39,707 nt of DNA, taken from assembly GCA_964489125.1 (NCBI GenBank), contig CAZAXY010000019.1, forward strand, positions 1 to 39,707, in the 5' to 3' direction. A model generated the notes under the pieces. It ran no database searches, was not told where the DNA came from, and worked only from the letters and a program-made list of their open reading frames with translations. The stretch is from GYS-P2D sp964489125. Lineage in GTDB: Bacteria; Bacteroidota; Bacteroidia; Chitinophagales; Saprospiraceae. Both the position numbers and the translations under genes were made by a program. Below, piece after piece: positions 17,578 through 27,419 of the stretch (position 1 is the first letter of the stretch; the number at the start of each line of letters is the position of its first letter).

Positions 17578-18447
17578 ATGACATTTCTTCTTCTAGTTTT
17601 GTGTAATGTGGCTTTAGCAATCATCTTCAAGTATTTTGAGACGTATAAAGTTGACAATCTCAATGCGATAGTGGTCAATTACTTTACATGTGTAGTGAGC
17701 TCGTCAATGTTCTTGGGAGAGCAATCAGTTCCTTCTGATTTTTACTTGAGACCTTGGTTTGGCAGTGCTGTAATGATGAGTCTACTATTCATAATCGGGT
17801 TCAACCTCATGGCATTGTCGTATCAACGTGCTGGACTTACTTTGACGGGGATTATGCATAAGATGTCACTGCTTATCTCAGCAGCATTTCCGATTATTTT
17901 TTATGATGAGATACTAACGCATTATAAGATGGTCGGTTTTGTTGCTGCTATTGTGACCGTGATTTTAGTTAATTATCCCGGCAAGTCTAATGGCTTTACC
18001 CTACGTAACAAGTGGATCATCGCACTGCCGATCATTGTTTTTGCCATGAGTGGCTTGATTGAAATAATCTTGTACTATGTAGAGGTTTCTGGTCAAGTAG
18101 ATGGCGATGGCGTATATTTCACCTCTACATCATTTGGTTTAGCAGGAGCTATAGGTATCCTAATTGTCCTGTTCAGAATCCTAACAGGTCGATCTCGTTT
18201 TAGCTGGAAAGATGTTCTTGGCGGCATAGTCCTTGGTTTACCCAACTATCTATCCATATACCTCCTCATCCATCTATTAGAGCGAGGCTGGGATGGATCT
18301 GTACTATTTCCTTTGAACAATGTTTCGATATTAGTAGCTATTACGTTGATTGGTGCCTTCATATACAAAGAACGGCTAAATATGCTCAAGATAGTTGGAC
18401 TAGTATTTGGTATAATTGCTATAGTACTTATTGGTACTGGAATATAA
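17578..18447 (+). CDS. EamA/DMT-superfamily transporter
   Basis: About ten membrane helices in two EamA-like halves identify a drug/metabolite transporter superfamily permease; the first helix is MTFLLLVLCNVALAIIF and the last is IVGLVFGIIAIVLIGTGI. The usual ending pattern YKERLNMLKIVGLVFG of EamA proteins is present. The substrate is unknown. I chose the ATG at 17578, directly before the first helix; a TTG at 17554 would add eight residues. It is followed 12 bases later by a lipoprotein gene and then the giant T9SS protein, so the three may form one transcript. Confidence 0.85.
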   Translation: MTFLLLVLCNVALAIIFKYFETYKVDNLNAIVVNYFTCVVSSSMFLGEQSVPSDFYLRPWFGSAVMMSLLFIIGFNLMALSYQRAGLTLTGIMHKMSLLISAAFPIIFYDEILTHYKMVGFVAAIVTVILVNYPGKSNGFTLRNKWIIALPIIVFAMSGLIEIILYYVEVSGQVDGDGVYFTSTSFGLAGAIGILIVLFRILTGRSRFSWKDVLGGIVLGLPNYLSIYLLIHLLERGWDGSVLFPLNNVSILVAITLIGAFIYKERLNMLKIVGLVFGIIAIVLIGTGI

Positions 18448-18459
18448 ACTAAATGTGAT

Positions 18460-18870
18460 ATGCGAATAGCTATACTGATTCTATCTATCCTGATTTCAGT
18501 CATATTGACTTTATTATCATGCAAATCTAAAGAAGCTGTCGTTGAAGAGACTACTATGTCAAAGACTAAAGCCGTATTATCAGAGTTATTTGAAGATAAA
18601 AGATATCATTGTAAAATGAATGAATCTGGTGATATGCAATTGTGTTTTGCCGATGATGATCCGCAAGGAGATAGACTAGGTAAAATATATGCAGTTTATG
18701 ATTCATCTTATAACATGATATATGGACCCAAAAAGGTTCATGGTACTGTTGACTGGTCTGATGATGACAGCTTAGAATTAGAAATCCTTCCAAGAGTGTT
18801 GCATCGAGAGGATTCAGGCAACCCGGCGAAGAAAAAAATCATAAACATTAGAGAAATCCATAAGATATGA
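18460..18870 (+). CDS. Hypothetical lipoprotein
   Basis: A hydrophobic signal segment (ILILSILISVILTLLSC) ends in a lipobox with Cys21, so the 136-residue product is probably a lipid-anchored envelope protein. The mature part is acidic to mixed in charge, with a segment GKIYAVYDSSYNMIYGPKKV followed by GTVDWSDDDSLELEILPRV; no named domain is recognised. It lies between the EamA transporter (12 bases before) and the giant BNR protein, whose ATG overlaps its stop codon by four bases. The overlap implies coupled expression with the secreted protein, and a helper role is possible but unproven. Confidence 0.75.
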   Translation: MRIAILILSILISVILTLLSCKSKEAVVEETTMSKTKAVLSELFEDKRYHCKMNESGDMQLCFADDDPQGDRLGKIYAVYDSSYNMIYGPKKVHGTVDWSDDDSLELEILPRVLHREDSGNPAKKKIINIREIHKI

Positions 18871-21800
18871 CTAGAAAAATAGGGCTTTTATCGAGTTTAG
18901 GGATACTTCTTGTTTTTCTTATCTATCAAATAGATTTTACACAGCAGTCATCTGATGTTCTCCCCGAGGACGAGCTCTATCGCATCTACACAGAAAAGAA
19001 GGCGGAGCAGAAAAGAGCTGGACTTAAGAAATTACAGATCACAGAAGAGTTTGCTCGCATGAATCGGCAGATGCGAACACCTGATGATCTTACCGCCCCT
19101 TCTTATACGGGCAACTACCGCATCAAACAATACAATAAAAAAGGCAGAACAACCAAGTCAAATAATATCACATTTACAGAGCGGGGACCGGCAAATGTTG
19201 CTGGTCGTACCCGTGCGGTATTGGCATTTCCCAGCGACCCTTCTCTCAACACTTGGTTAATAGGAAGTGTCTCGGGAGGTATTTGGAAGACTACTGATGG
19301 TGGATCAAATTGGGAGAATATGACTTCTGATTTGCCCAATTTAGGCTTTAGTACGTTGGCACATTCAGCTGCGAATGAAAATATAGTATACGCTGGTACA
19401 GGAGAACACTTTACAAATGATATTGATGGCGCAGGCATGTTTAAATCTGAAGATGGCGGCGAGAGTTGGTTGCAGATCGTAAGTCCAGAGCAGTTTCCAG
19501 ATTTTAGAAACGTTAGCCGAATAGTCGTAGATCCCGATGATCCTGATATTGTTGTAGCTACTACAAGAAACAGTATTTGGGCTAGGGTCTTAGACGAGGA
19601 TGGAGTCTTAGATAATGATCTTAATGCCGCAATTTATAAGTCTACTGATGGGGGTTCGACCTGGCGTCGAACATTGAGCTCAACAGAAGATCGCTATGAT
19701 CATATTGTGGCAGACCCGACAGATTTCAACAATCTATATGTTGCAATTGATAATATCAAAGTAATAAAGTCGACTGATGCTGGCGAAACGTGGTTTGATG
19801 CTAGTGTTGGTCTAAATCCTGGAGGGCGTGCAGAAATAGCAATTTCTCCCGTAAATCCTCAAAGGTTATTTTTATCTACCCAAGGCACGCTTACTGGTAC
19901 AGGATCTGATTTATATATTACTTCTGATGGGGCAGAGTCTTGGTCATTGGCATCCACTGTTGATGCGGATGACAATATACATTTTCTTGATGGCCAAGGT
20001 TGGTTTGATAATACAATTATTGCACATCCACATAACGAAGATATTGTCTATGTAGGAGGAGTAAATTTATTCAAGTTTACTGTTAATGAAGGATCTATTT
20101 CTACTACACGTTTTGATGTGGTAGAGGATGGTACAGAGGGATTCTTAGATTTTATCAATTTTGGAGGCTCTGTTGAAGGAGGTGGGATCGACCTAGGTGA
20201 TGACCTGACACAAGATGAAATTAATCCGATAGAAATAAGATTTGGTCAAGGTAGCCAGATGGCTCATAGATTTACTGTAGATGGCAGGGGATCAGGTGTG
20301 CCTGATAGTGATTTTCAGTATGAAGATTTAGTCGAGGTGCCATTTCAAATATGGGATACGCAACTGGATCGTCAGTTAATGGTCTCATTCAGAGATCAGC
20401 AAAATGATGGTGTATGGAACCTCATAGAGACGTTTACAGGTACGCCAACCTCAGAAAATAGTCGTGAGTATATCTACGTGCATGATGTGGACTACAGACC
20501 AACTATAGATGAAAATATTGCCCAAACAGGTGGAGGACATGTATTTCGCAACATGTATTTCATCTGGCCTGTCCTGACAGATGATAGTGACTATCAGGAT
20601 AATAATTTTCCTGAATCAAATTTCCGCATTGATAAGAATGATGTTGATGCTCAGGAGAAAACTATTCAGGTAATGTCAGATGCTTATAACGACTTTGACG
20701 GTAGAAATACCTTTGTTCAGAGTAATCGTACTGCTTCAGGAGTTCATCCAGATCAACATAATATTTTTATCCTAAACGATGCTCCTGCCAATGAGCGGTT
20801 CAGGATATTAGCAGCTAATGATGGGGGCATTTATGTATCACGTAGTAGTCGTGATCCAGGAGTATCCAATGGTTCTTGGTCATATGCGTCACTTGGCAAT
20901 AATACCACTCAATTCTATAGTGCAGATAAAGCACCCGGAAGCGATAGATATATCGGTGGCATGCAAGATAATGGAACTTGGTTCACGCCTTCTTCAGCTG
21001 GTACAAGTGCGGCTACTCCTTACAGATTCGCTTTAGGGGGCGATGGATTTGAAGCCATTTGGAATAATCGAGATGCCAATTTACTTATTGCAGGATCACA
21101 ATTCAATAATTTTTCCAGATCAATAAATGGCGGAGGTGCATGGCGAAATGCTACAGAAGGTATTGATGATCAAGGGCCATTCTGGAGTCAGTTAGAAAAT
21201 TCGAAAATGGAGCCAGATAGGATCTTTACGGTAGGTACTTCTGGGGTCTGGAGATCAGACAACTTTGGAGAGTCGTGGGAGCCCACCAGAATAAATGATG
21301 ACCGATGGAGCTTTACCAACTTTATGTCTATAGAGGTATCGATCGCTGATCCAGATGTGATATGGGCAGGGGGAGCATTGGCAGAGGATAGACGGATATT
21401 TGTGTCAAGTGATGGTGGCGATTCATTCAGTGCCACGAATTTTTATTCGGAGGTTGTCTTAGGAAATGCGTCGGGCTTGTCAACACACCCAATTGATGAT
21501 CAGACTGCATTTGCAATGTTTTCATTTCAAGGCAGACCGAAGATTCTTAGAACTACTGATTTAGGTCAGACTTGGGAGGACATAACGGGATTTGCCGACT
21601 CTCAGAACGGAACGAGTACTAGAGGATTTCCTGATGTCGCAGTAAATAAGGTATTTGTCTTTCCGAATGATATCAATCGCATTTGGGCAGGTACGGAGAT
21701 TGGTATCGTAGAGTCTCTAGATGGAGGTCAGAGTTGGCAGGTAATGGATAATGATATGGGAGCCGTGAATATATACGATATGATCTTACAAGACGATCAG

Positions 21801-22928
21801 ATTGTAATTGCGACTTATGGTAGAGGAATTTGGACGGCTACGGTAGAAGGGATTCAACAAGATGTTGTTTTTCCACCGAGGATTCTATCATCTTCTTTGT
21901 CGCCAGAAGGAGAGATTGTTTTAGAGGTAGAGTTCACTGAAGTGTTTGACTCATCGGAAGTTGTGATCAATGGAGAGACAATTGCGCAAATTGAAGAGAG
22001 TGGAGAAGGAACCATCAATCTCGTTCTTGATAACCCTGGGATTGAAGGGGAGGCAGAAATAACTGTAATCGGGTATTTAGAAGGAATATCTTATCCCTCA
22101 CGATCATTCGATTTAATGCTGATCATCCCATTAGAAGCAGTAGAAGAGTATTCTAATGACTTTGCTGATGCATCACGTAATTCAGAGTTTACAGGTGAAG
22201 GTTTTTCTATCTATACAGAAGAGAGCTTTAGAGATCCAGCAATTCATAGCACTCATCCGCATCCGAATAATACTGAATTAACCTATACATTGCTTCAGCC
22301 TATTAGGATCCGAGGGCAGCAATTCCTTAGTTTTGATAATATAGCAATCGTTGAGCCAAGCGCAGCTGGTTCTGTATTTGGTGATAATGACTTTTTTGAT
22401 TTTGTAATTGTTGAGTCTTCCTTAGATGGAGAGACTTGGACTCCGCTACTGGATGGTTATGATGCCCGTAGTAATGAACTTTGGCTTAGTGCCTTTCAGA
22501 ATAATAGTCAACCAAGACCATTCATGTTTGGTCGAACAACAATTGATTTGTCTCAGTTTCATGATAAGGACGATGTGATATTGATTCGCTTCAGATTATT
22601 TGCTGACCCGGCAGTCAATGGATGGGGTTGGGCCATAGATAACTTGAGCATAGTTCTTGACAATACTACAGCAACTATTGATGTAGAGAATACCGAGAAT
22701 AAGATTTATCCAACGCTGACGACTGGAGTTGTTAAAGTTGAGATCGACACTAGAATGAATCTTAACTCTATAACTGTGTATGACCTAAAAGGACGACTCG
22801 TAATGAGAGATGACGTATCAGGGTTAGATAGATATCAATTTAATATTGGAGACCAGTCAGCGGGTTATTATATCGTTGAGCTTGCTAATGAACAAGATAA
22901 CGTCCTACAGCGAATCGTTAAGCAATAA
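18867..22928 (+). CDS. Giant secreted BNR/sortilin-repeat protein with T9SS sorting domain
   Basis: A hydrophobic N-terminal segment (IGLLSSLGILLVFLIYQI) directs export. Residues about 100 to 350 and 660 to 1020 hold many sortilin/BNR-type motifs of the form S/T-x-D-G-G-x-x-W (KTTDGGSNWEN, KSEDGGESW, KSTDGGSTWR, KSTDAGETW, RTTDLGQTWED, ESLDGGQSW), which build seven- to ten-bladed beta-propellers. Between them, residues about 425 to 640 contain a non-BNR module (SVEGGGIDLGDD, EIRFGQGSQMAHRF). Residues about 1020-1270 look like beta-sandwich modules. The C-terminus (NKIYPTLTTGVVKVEI, VYDLKGRLV, YYIVELAN) is a type A Por secretion-system sorting domain, removed on cell-surface attachment. It is probably a cell-surface or released protein; an enzymatic role is not shown. 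The start overlaps the lipoprotein stop (ATGA). Confidence 0.9.
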   Translation: MTRKIGLLSSLGILLVFLIYQIDFTQQSSDVLPEDELYRIYTEKKAEQKRAGLKKLQITEEFARMNRQMRTPDDLTAPSYTGNYRIKQYNKKGRTTKSNNITFTERGPANVAGRTRAVLAFPSDPSLNTWLIGSVSGGIWKTTDGGSNWENMTSDLPNLGFSTLAHSAANENIVYAGTGEHFTNDIDGAGMFKSEDGGESWLQIVSPEQFPDFRNVSRIVVDPDDPDIVVATTRNSIWARVLDEDGVLDNDLNAAIYKSTDGGSTWRRTLSSTEDRYDHIVADPTDFNNLYVAIDNIKVIKSTDAGETWFDASVGLNPGGRAEIAISPVNPQRLFLSTQGTLTGTGSDLYITSDGAESWSLASTVDADDNIHFLDGQGWFDNTIIAHPHNEDIVYVGGVNLFKFTVNEGSISTTRFDVVEDGTEGFLDFINFGGSVEGGGIDLGDDLTQDEINPIEIRFGQGSQMAHRFTVDGRGSGVPDSDFQYEDLVEVPFQIWDTQLDRQLMVSFRDQQNDGVWNLIETFTGTPTSENSREYIYVHDVDYRPTIDENIAQTGGGHVFRNMYFIWPVLTDDSDYQDNNFPESNFRIDKNDVDAQEKTIQVMSDAYNDFDGRNTFVQSNRTASGVHPDQHNIFILNDAPANERFRILAANDGGIYVSRSSRDPGVSNGSWSYASLGNNTTQFYSADKAPGSDRYIGGMQDNGTWFTPSSAGTSAATPYRFALGGDGFEAIWNNRDANLLIAGSQFNNFSRSINGGGAWRNATEGIDDQGPFWSQLENSKMEPDRIFTVGTSGVWRSDNFGESWEPTRINDDRWSFTNFMSIEVSIADPDVIWAGGALAEDRRIFVSSDGGDSFSATNFYSEVVLGNASGLSTHPIDDQTAFAMFSFQGRPKILRTTDLGQTWEDITGFADSQNGTSTRGFPDVAVNKVFVFPNDINRIWAGTEIGIVESLDGGQSWQVMDNDMGAVNIYDMILQDDQIVIATYGRGIWTATVEGIQQDVVFPPRILSSSLSPEGEIVLEVEFTEVFDSSEVVINGETIAQIEESGEGTINLVLDNPGIEGEAEITVIGYLEGISYPSRSFDLMLIIPLEAVEEYSNDFADASRNSEFTGEGFSIYTEESFRDPAIHSTHPHPNNTELTYTLLQPIRIRGQQFLSFDNIAIVEPSAAGSVFGDNDFFDFVIVESSLDGETWTPLLDGYDARSNELWLSAFQNNSQPRPFMFGRTTIDLSQFHDKDDVILIRFRLFADPAVNGWGWAIDNLSIVLDNTTATIDVENTENKIYPTLTTGVVKVEIDTRMNLNSITVYDLKGRLVMRDDVSGLDRYQFNIGDQSAGYYIVELANEQDNVLQRIVKQ

Positions 22929-22941
22929 TCAATACGGATAG

Positions 22942-24048
22942 TTAGGACTTAGAAATAGAAACAAAAGGTGGTCTGCTAATTACAGCGGCCACCTTTTTCT
23001 TTCTTATGGCGATTTTGATACTAGCACCTTTCTTATGATAAGGTACCGTTACATAGCCCAGTCCTATTCCATTTTGTAAAGTTGGAGATAAGGTGCCAGA
23101 GGTAACCTTGCCGATTATCTGATCATCATCACTAAGGATATCGTAGCCAGCCCGTGGAATTCCTTTGTCAGCCATCTTGAATCCAATTAATCTTCTATTC
23201 GGCCGGGCTTCTTTTTGTGCTAAGAGCTCCTCATGATTCACGAATTCGTGGTTGAATTTAGTGATCCATGATAGTCCCGCTTCGATCGGTGATGTGTTAT
23301 CATCGATATCGTTTCCGTATAAACAATAACCCATCTCAAGACGAAGTGTATCTCTAGCGCCTAAACCTGCAGGGAGGACCTTGATGGATGTATTCGCATT
23401 GAATATTGACTTCCAAGCATGTTCAACCTGGTCATTCTTAATGTATAGCTCATATCCTCCAGAACCTGTATAACCTGTTGCTGAAATAATTACATCTTCA
23501 ATGCCAAATATTGACCCTTGAGTAAAACCATAATAGGGGATAGATGCAATATCTACATCTGTCATTTTGCTCAGGAGTTCAGTTGCTTTTGGACCCTGTA
23601 CAGCCAAGAGACTCATCTCATCGGATATATTAGTCATGGGGCATTTCCATATATTATGTGATTGTATCCAATTCCAATCTTTCTCAATGTTAGAGGCATT
23701 TACTACAAGCATGTAGTACTCCTGACTGATGCAATAGATGATTAGATCATCTACAATTCCGCCAGAGGCGTTAGGCATGCAACTATATTGTGCATCACCT
23801 GGTGTAAGTATTGAGCCGTCATTACTGCTGATCCTTTGTATTAGATTGATAGCCTCCGGTCCTGATATAATAAACTCACCCATATGAGATACATCAAACA
23901 CCCCAACACTCTCTCTAACAGTTAAGTGTTCTTCCTGAAGCCCCGAATATCGTACAGGCATGAGGTACCCTGCGAAGTCGACCATCTTTGCGTCATGACT
24001 TACATGTATATCGTATAAGGCTGTCTTTTTAGATTCAATATTACCCAT
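22942..24048 (-). CDS. gcvT: Glycine cleavage system T protein (aminomethyltransferase)
   Basis: GcvT transfers the aminomethyl carbon from the lipoyl H protein to tetrahydrofolate, releasing ammonia. The sequence shows ALYDIHVSHDAKMVDFAGYLMPVRY near the start, VGVFDVSHMGEF with the conserved Asp, GDAQYSCM, GYTGSGGYELY and GLGARDTLRLEMGYCLYG, with AGLSWITKF and GKVTSGTLSPTLQNGIGLGYV towards the end. I chose the ATG at 24048-24046, which gives 368 residues (E. coli 364); an open frame 29 codons longer exists but runs inside gcvP. The start overlaps the gcvP end by eight bases, so the two are coupled. The 3' end contains a terminator-like hairpin reading on the opposite strand. Confidence 0.97.
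   Translation of the reverse strand: MGNIESKKTALYDIHVSHDAKMVDFAGYLMPVRYSGLQEEHLTVRESVGVFDVSHMGEFIISGPEAINLIQRISSNDGSILTPGDAQYSCMPNASGGIVDDLIIYCISQEYYMLVVNASNIEKDWNWIQSHNIWKCPMTNISDEMSLLAVQGPKATELLSKMTDVDIASIPYYGFTQGSIFGIEDVIISATGYTGSGGYELYIKNDQVEHAWKSIFNANTSIKVLPAGLGARDTLRLEMGYCLYGNDIDDNTSPIEAGLSWITKFNHEFVNHEELLAQKEARPNRRLIGFKMADKGIPRAGYDILSDDDQIIGKVTSGTLSPTLQNGIGLGYVTVPYHKKGASIKIAIRKKKVAAVISRPPFVSISKS
22963..22998 (+). terminator. Rho-independent-type terminator for the BNR gene, inside gcvT coding
   Basis: AAAAGGTGG (22963-22971) pairs with CCACCTTTT (22989-22997), with further weak pairing inside, followed by T's and then CTTTCTT. It lies 35 bases after the BNR gene stop, within the last codons of the opposing gcvT. 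On the minus strand the T-run is shorter (TTTTG), so it should act mainly on plus-strand transcripts. Confidence 0.7.
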
Positions 24049-26947
24049 CGACCTCTGTAGTTTCATATGCTTCAATAGGCAGGCATGAACAGATGAGGTT
24101 TCGATCCCCGTAGGCATTGTCCACTCTGCTAACACTTGGCCAAAACTTATTAACTTGGGTATAATCTAATGGATAGGCGGCTTTAGCCCTGCTGTAGGGA
24201 TAATTCCAATCATCGCTCATCACAACTGCCGCAGTGTGAGGGGCATTCTTCAATACGTTGTTATCATCGGGATACTGATGCTGTTCTATCTCTCTGATCT
24301 CGTTTCTTATAGCTATCATCGCATCACAAAACCGATCTACCTCTTCTTTGGATTCGCTTTCTGTAGGCTCAATCATCATAGTGCCAGCAACGGGAAAAGA
24401 AACAGTAGGTGCATGGTAACCATAGTCCATCAGCCGCTTGGCAATGTCAGTAACTTCTATACCCAGTGGTTTGAAATCTCTACAGTCAATGATCATTTCA
24501 TGAGCACATCGTCCTTCATGTCCTACATAAAGTATATCATAGTCTCCTTCTAGGCGCTGCTTAATATAATTAGCATTGAGAATGGCAATTTCAGTGGCAT
24601 GAGTAAGACCTCGACCACCCATCATTGCGATATAAGCATAGGATATAGCAAGTATACTGGCGCTGCCATATGGTGCTGCGGAAATACTATCGGTCGATTG
24701 AATTCCACCACAGCTGACGACGTCGTGAGTAGGTAGAAATGGACTCAGGTGCTCAGCAACACATATTGGCCCCATCCCTGGACCACCGCCGCCATGAGGA
24801 ATGCAAAAAGTCTTATGTAGGTTGAGGTGACATACATCTGCACCAATAAGTCCAGGACTTGTTAGTCCAACTTGCGCATTCATATTAGCCCCGTCCATAT
24901 AGACTTGTCCGCCATGATCATGGACTATCTGGCATATCTCCTTGATCTGAACTTCAAACACTCCATGAGTAGAAGGATATGTAACCATTAGGCCGGAGAG
25001 TTTATCTCCATTCTCGACGGCCTTGAGTTTGAGATCGGCTAGGTCTATATTACCCTGGTCGTCACACTTGACGATTACTACCTGTTGTCCGGCCATGACA
25101 GCACTGGCGGGATTAGTGCCATGAGCAGAAGACGGAATGAGCATCACGTTTCTATGGTCTTCACCGCGGCTATCATGGTAGGCTTTTATAACCATTAGTC
25201 CAGCAAATTCTCCTTGTGCGCCACTGTTGGGCTGTAATGATACACCATGAAACCCTGTGATCTCAGCCAGCCAGGAGCGAAGCTGTTCGAATAGTTGTTG
25301 ATATCCTGTCGTCTGTTCAGCTGGAGCAAATGGATGAATGCTATTAACCTCTGGCCAAGTGACAGGTATCATCTCGGTAGTCGCATTTAGTTTCATCGTG
25401 CATGATCCCAGAGAGATCATAGAATGTGCAAGAGAGAGATCTTTATTCTCAAGCTTTTTGAGATATCTCAACATCTCATGTTCGCTACGATAGCAGTGGA
25501 ACACTTCGTGAGTCATGAACTCATCTGTTCTCTGCAAGTTTTCTCCCCATTTAATTTCGACATTGACATCTTCATACAAGAAGTTTCGGTCGATTACTGC
25601 GCCATCTTTATGCTTAGAGAATATATTCAACAGTAGTTCAATATCCTGAAGGGTGGTAGTCTCATCTATAGATATGCCAACATGCTTCTTATCCGCATAG
25701 TACCTTAGATTAACGTTCTCTTGTTCCGCCGTTATTTTTAGACCATCGATATTAGTACAAGCAATTTTTATTGTGTCGAAGAATGCGTGATTAGTTTGTT
25801 CGTATCCGATCTTCGTCAATTGCCCTTCTAACAAATGGGTGAGGCTTGTTATTCTGCCCGCTATGCGCTTAAGTCCGTCAGGGCCATGGTAGACACCGTA
25901 CATGCCGGCCATAACCGCAAGTAGAACTTGAGCGGTACAGATGTTGGATGTAGCTTTTTCTCGTTTGATATGCTGCTCACGAGTCTGCAACGCCATGCGG
26001 TACGCTGGGTTTCCTTGGGTGTCTTTGGAGAGTCCTATGATTCTTCCTGGAAGTACTCTTTTATACTTCTCCTTAGTGGCGAAATAGGCGGCATGCGGCC
26101 CACCAAATCCTAAAGGAATACCGAATCTTTGTGTGGTGCCTACCACAACATCAGCGCCTAGTGATCCGGGAGACTTTAGCAAGGCGAGACTCATCAAGTC
26201 CGCTACAAATATGGAGGTAACCTCATGCTCTTGAGCAGCAGACAACATATGAGTATGGTCGATTACTGCACCGCTATTGTTTGGATATTGTACCATCAGG
26301 GCAAAGACATCCTCATCGGTAACATCAGCTTTAAGAATATCACATGACTTGATTGTGATGCCAATGGCTTCAGCTCGTGTTTTGATGACGGACAGTGTTT
26401 GAGGGAATATCTCGTTATCTATTAAAAGTGTATTGGATTGTTTTTTTGATTTTGGCCTCTTATTGTAAAGCATGGCGATAGCCTCGGCAGCAGCAGTGCC
26501 TTCGTCCAGGAGGGAGGCATTTGCTACTTCCATTCCAGTCAAGTCGATTACCATGGTTTGGTAATTAATCAGGGCTTCAAGACGTCCTTGTGCGATTTCG
26601 GCTTGATAGGGCGTATAGGCTGTATACCATCCCGGGTTTTCCATGATGTTGCGCAGTATTACCTTAGGCGTAATACAGTCGTAATAGCCCATCCCGATAA
26701 AGTTAATTGCAAGCTTGTTAGTAGACATCATCGACTTAAATTGATCAATGAAATCCACTTCAGTAAGCGCCTGTGGTAGGTCTAACTCTTTGGGATTGCG
26801 AATGGCGTCAGGTACGGTTTGATTGAGGAGTGTTTTGAGATCTGGGCAGTCAATGTAATCTAACATCGACATTTGTTCCTCTTCAGAGAGTCCTATATGT
26901 CTATTGACAAATGCTATCTCTCGCTTGCGCTCAAGCTTCATTCGCAT
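24041..26947 (-). CDS. gcvP: Glycine dehydrogenase (decarboxylating), full-length P protein
   Basis: GcvP is the PLP-dependent enzyme that decarboxylates glycine and loads the H-protein lipoyl arm. The 968-residue single chain (not split into GcvPA and GcvPB) begins with VNRHIGLSEEEQMSMLDYI and contains the first-half motifs FIGMGYYDCITPKVI, YTPYQAEIAQGRLEALINYQT and LGFGGPHAAYF. The second half carries SLGSCTMKLNAT, LQPNSGAQGEFAGL, AHGTNPAS, the PLP lysine at about residue 712 in NLHKTFCIPHGGGGPG and the C-terminal CAHEMIID segment. All are intact. The operon is gcvP-gcvT by an eight-base overlap; gcvH is not in the window. No glycine riboswitch fold was recognised upstream. A near-consensus -7 element TATATTTA lies before the start. 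Confidence 0.97.
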   Translation of the reverse strand: MRMKLERKREIAFVNRHIGLSEEEQMSMLDYIDCPDLKTLLNQTVPDAIRNPKELDLPQALTEVDFIDQFKSMMSTNKLAINFIGMGYYDCITPKVILRNIMENPGWYTAYTPYQAEIAQGRLEALINYQTMVIDLTGMEVANASLLDEGTAAAEAIAMLYNKRPKSKKQSNTLLIDNEIFPQTLSVIKTRAEAIGITIKSCDILKADVTDEDVFALMVQYPNNSGAVIDHTHMLSAAQEHEVTSIFVADLMSLALLKSPGSLGADVVVGTTQRFGIPLGFGGPHAAYFATKEKYKRVLPGRIIGLSKDTQGNPAYRMALQTREQHIKREKATSNICTAQVLLAVMAGMYGVYHGPDGLKRIAGRITSLTHLLEGQLTKIGYEQTNHAFFDTIKIACTNIDGLKITAEQENVNLRYYADKKHVGISIDETTTLQDIELLLNIFSKHKDGAVIDRNFLYEDVNVEIKWGENLQRTDEFMTHEVFHCYRSEHEMLRYLKKLENKDLSLAHSMISLGSCTMKLNATTEMIPVTWPEVNSIHPFAPAEQTTGYQQLFEQLRSWLAEITGFHGVSLQPNSGAQGEFAGLMVIKAYHDSRGEDHRNVMLIPSSAHGTNPASAVMAGQQVVIVKCDDQGNIDLADLKLKAVENGDKLSGLMVTYPSTHGVFEVQIKEICQIVHDHGGQVYMDGANMNAQVGLTSPGLIGADVCHLNLHKTFCIPHGGGGPGMGPICVAEHLSPFLPTHDVVSCGGIQSTDSISAAPYGSASILAISYAYIAMMGGRGLTHATEIAILNANYIKQRLEGDYDILYVGHEGRCAHEMIIDCRDFKPLGIEVTDIAKRLMDYGYHAPTVSFPVAGTMMIEPTESESKEEVDRFCDAMIAIRNEIREIEQHQYPDDNNVLKNAPHTAAVVMSDDWNYPYSRAKAAYPLDYTQVNKFWPSVSRVDNAYGDRNLICSCLPIEAYETTEVDG

Positions 26948-27119
26948 GTTTAACAGTTTATATTAAGAGTGTAAATATATGTCTGTTCGCATTATATGCT
27001 TTGTACGATATTGTTCAATTAGTTGAGCGCAGCCGTTGCAATAATATATATCGCATAATCATAATATCATAAAATAATGTTAGTTTCATGAAATAAATAA
27101 ACCTATTTAATATTGATTT

Positions 27120-27398
27120 ATGGAGACACTAATTATTAATTTAATAAGCGGCGCACTAGGAGGGAACGCTGCTGGAAAGCTTTTTAGCAATTTATCACTA
27201 GGTACTATTGGCAATTCTATTGCAGGTATAGCTGGTGGAGGATTAGGAGGAAAATTATTGAGCATGGCTGGATTGGCTGTTGGTTCAGGCGGACTGGATG
27301 CAGCAAGCATCTTGGGAAGTATTGCAGGAGGTGGAGTAGGAGGTGGCGCTGTCATGGCAATCATCGGAATGATAAAAAAAGCAATGAACAAATCGTAA
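27120..27398 (+). CDS. Glycine-rich small protein with membrane-type segments
   Basis: The 92-residue product has about 28 glycines in a regular GGxGG/GxxxG pattern (GGALGGNAAGK-like start, IAGIAGGGLGGKLL, LGSIAGGGVGGGAVMAIIGMI) separated by small hydrophobic residues, and ends in a short basic tail KKAMNKS. This is the composition of a glycine-zipper protein that packs helices in a membrane. I recall similar short proteins in Bacteroidota but cannot name a family. An antisense frame of 114 codons overlaps it but is Pro-rich and looks like a shadow. It is followed by a strong terminator (27420-27455). Confidence 0.75.
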   Translation: METLIINLISGALGGNAAGKLFSNLSLGTIGNSIAGIAGGGLGGKLLSMAGLAVGSGGLDAASILGSIAGGGVGGGAVMAIIGMIKKAMNKS

Positions 27399-27419
27399 GT
27401 CCATAACCATGGACATGGT

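Noticed and set aside
26948..27119. Glycine riboswitch upstream of gcvP
   Set aside because: I looked for the paired glycine aptamer core and saw none in the 172-base space; only AT-rich sequence and a near-consensus promoter element are visible.
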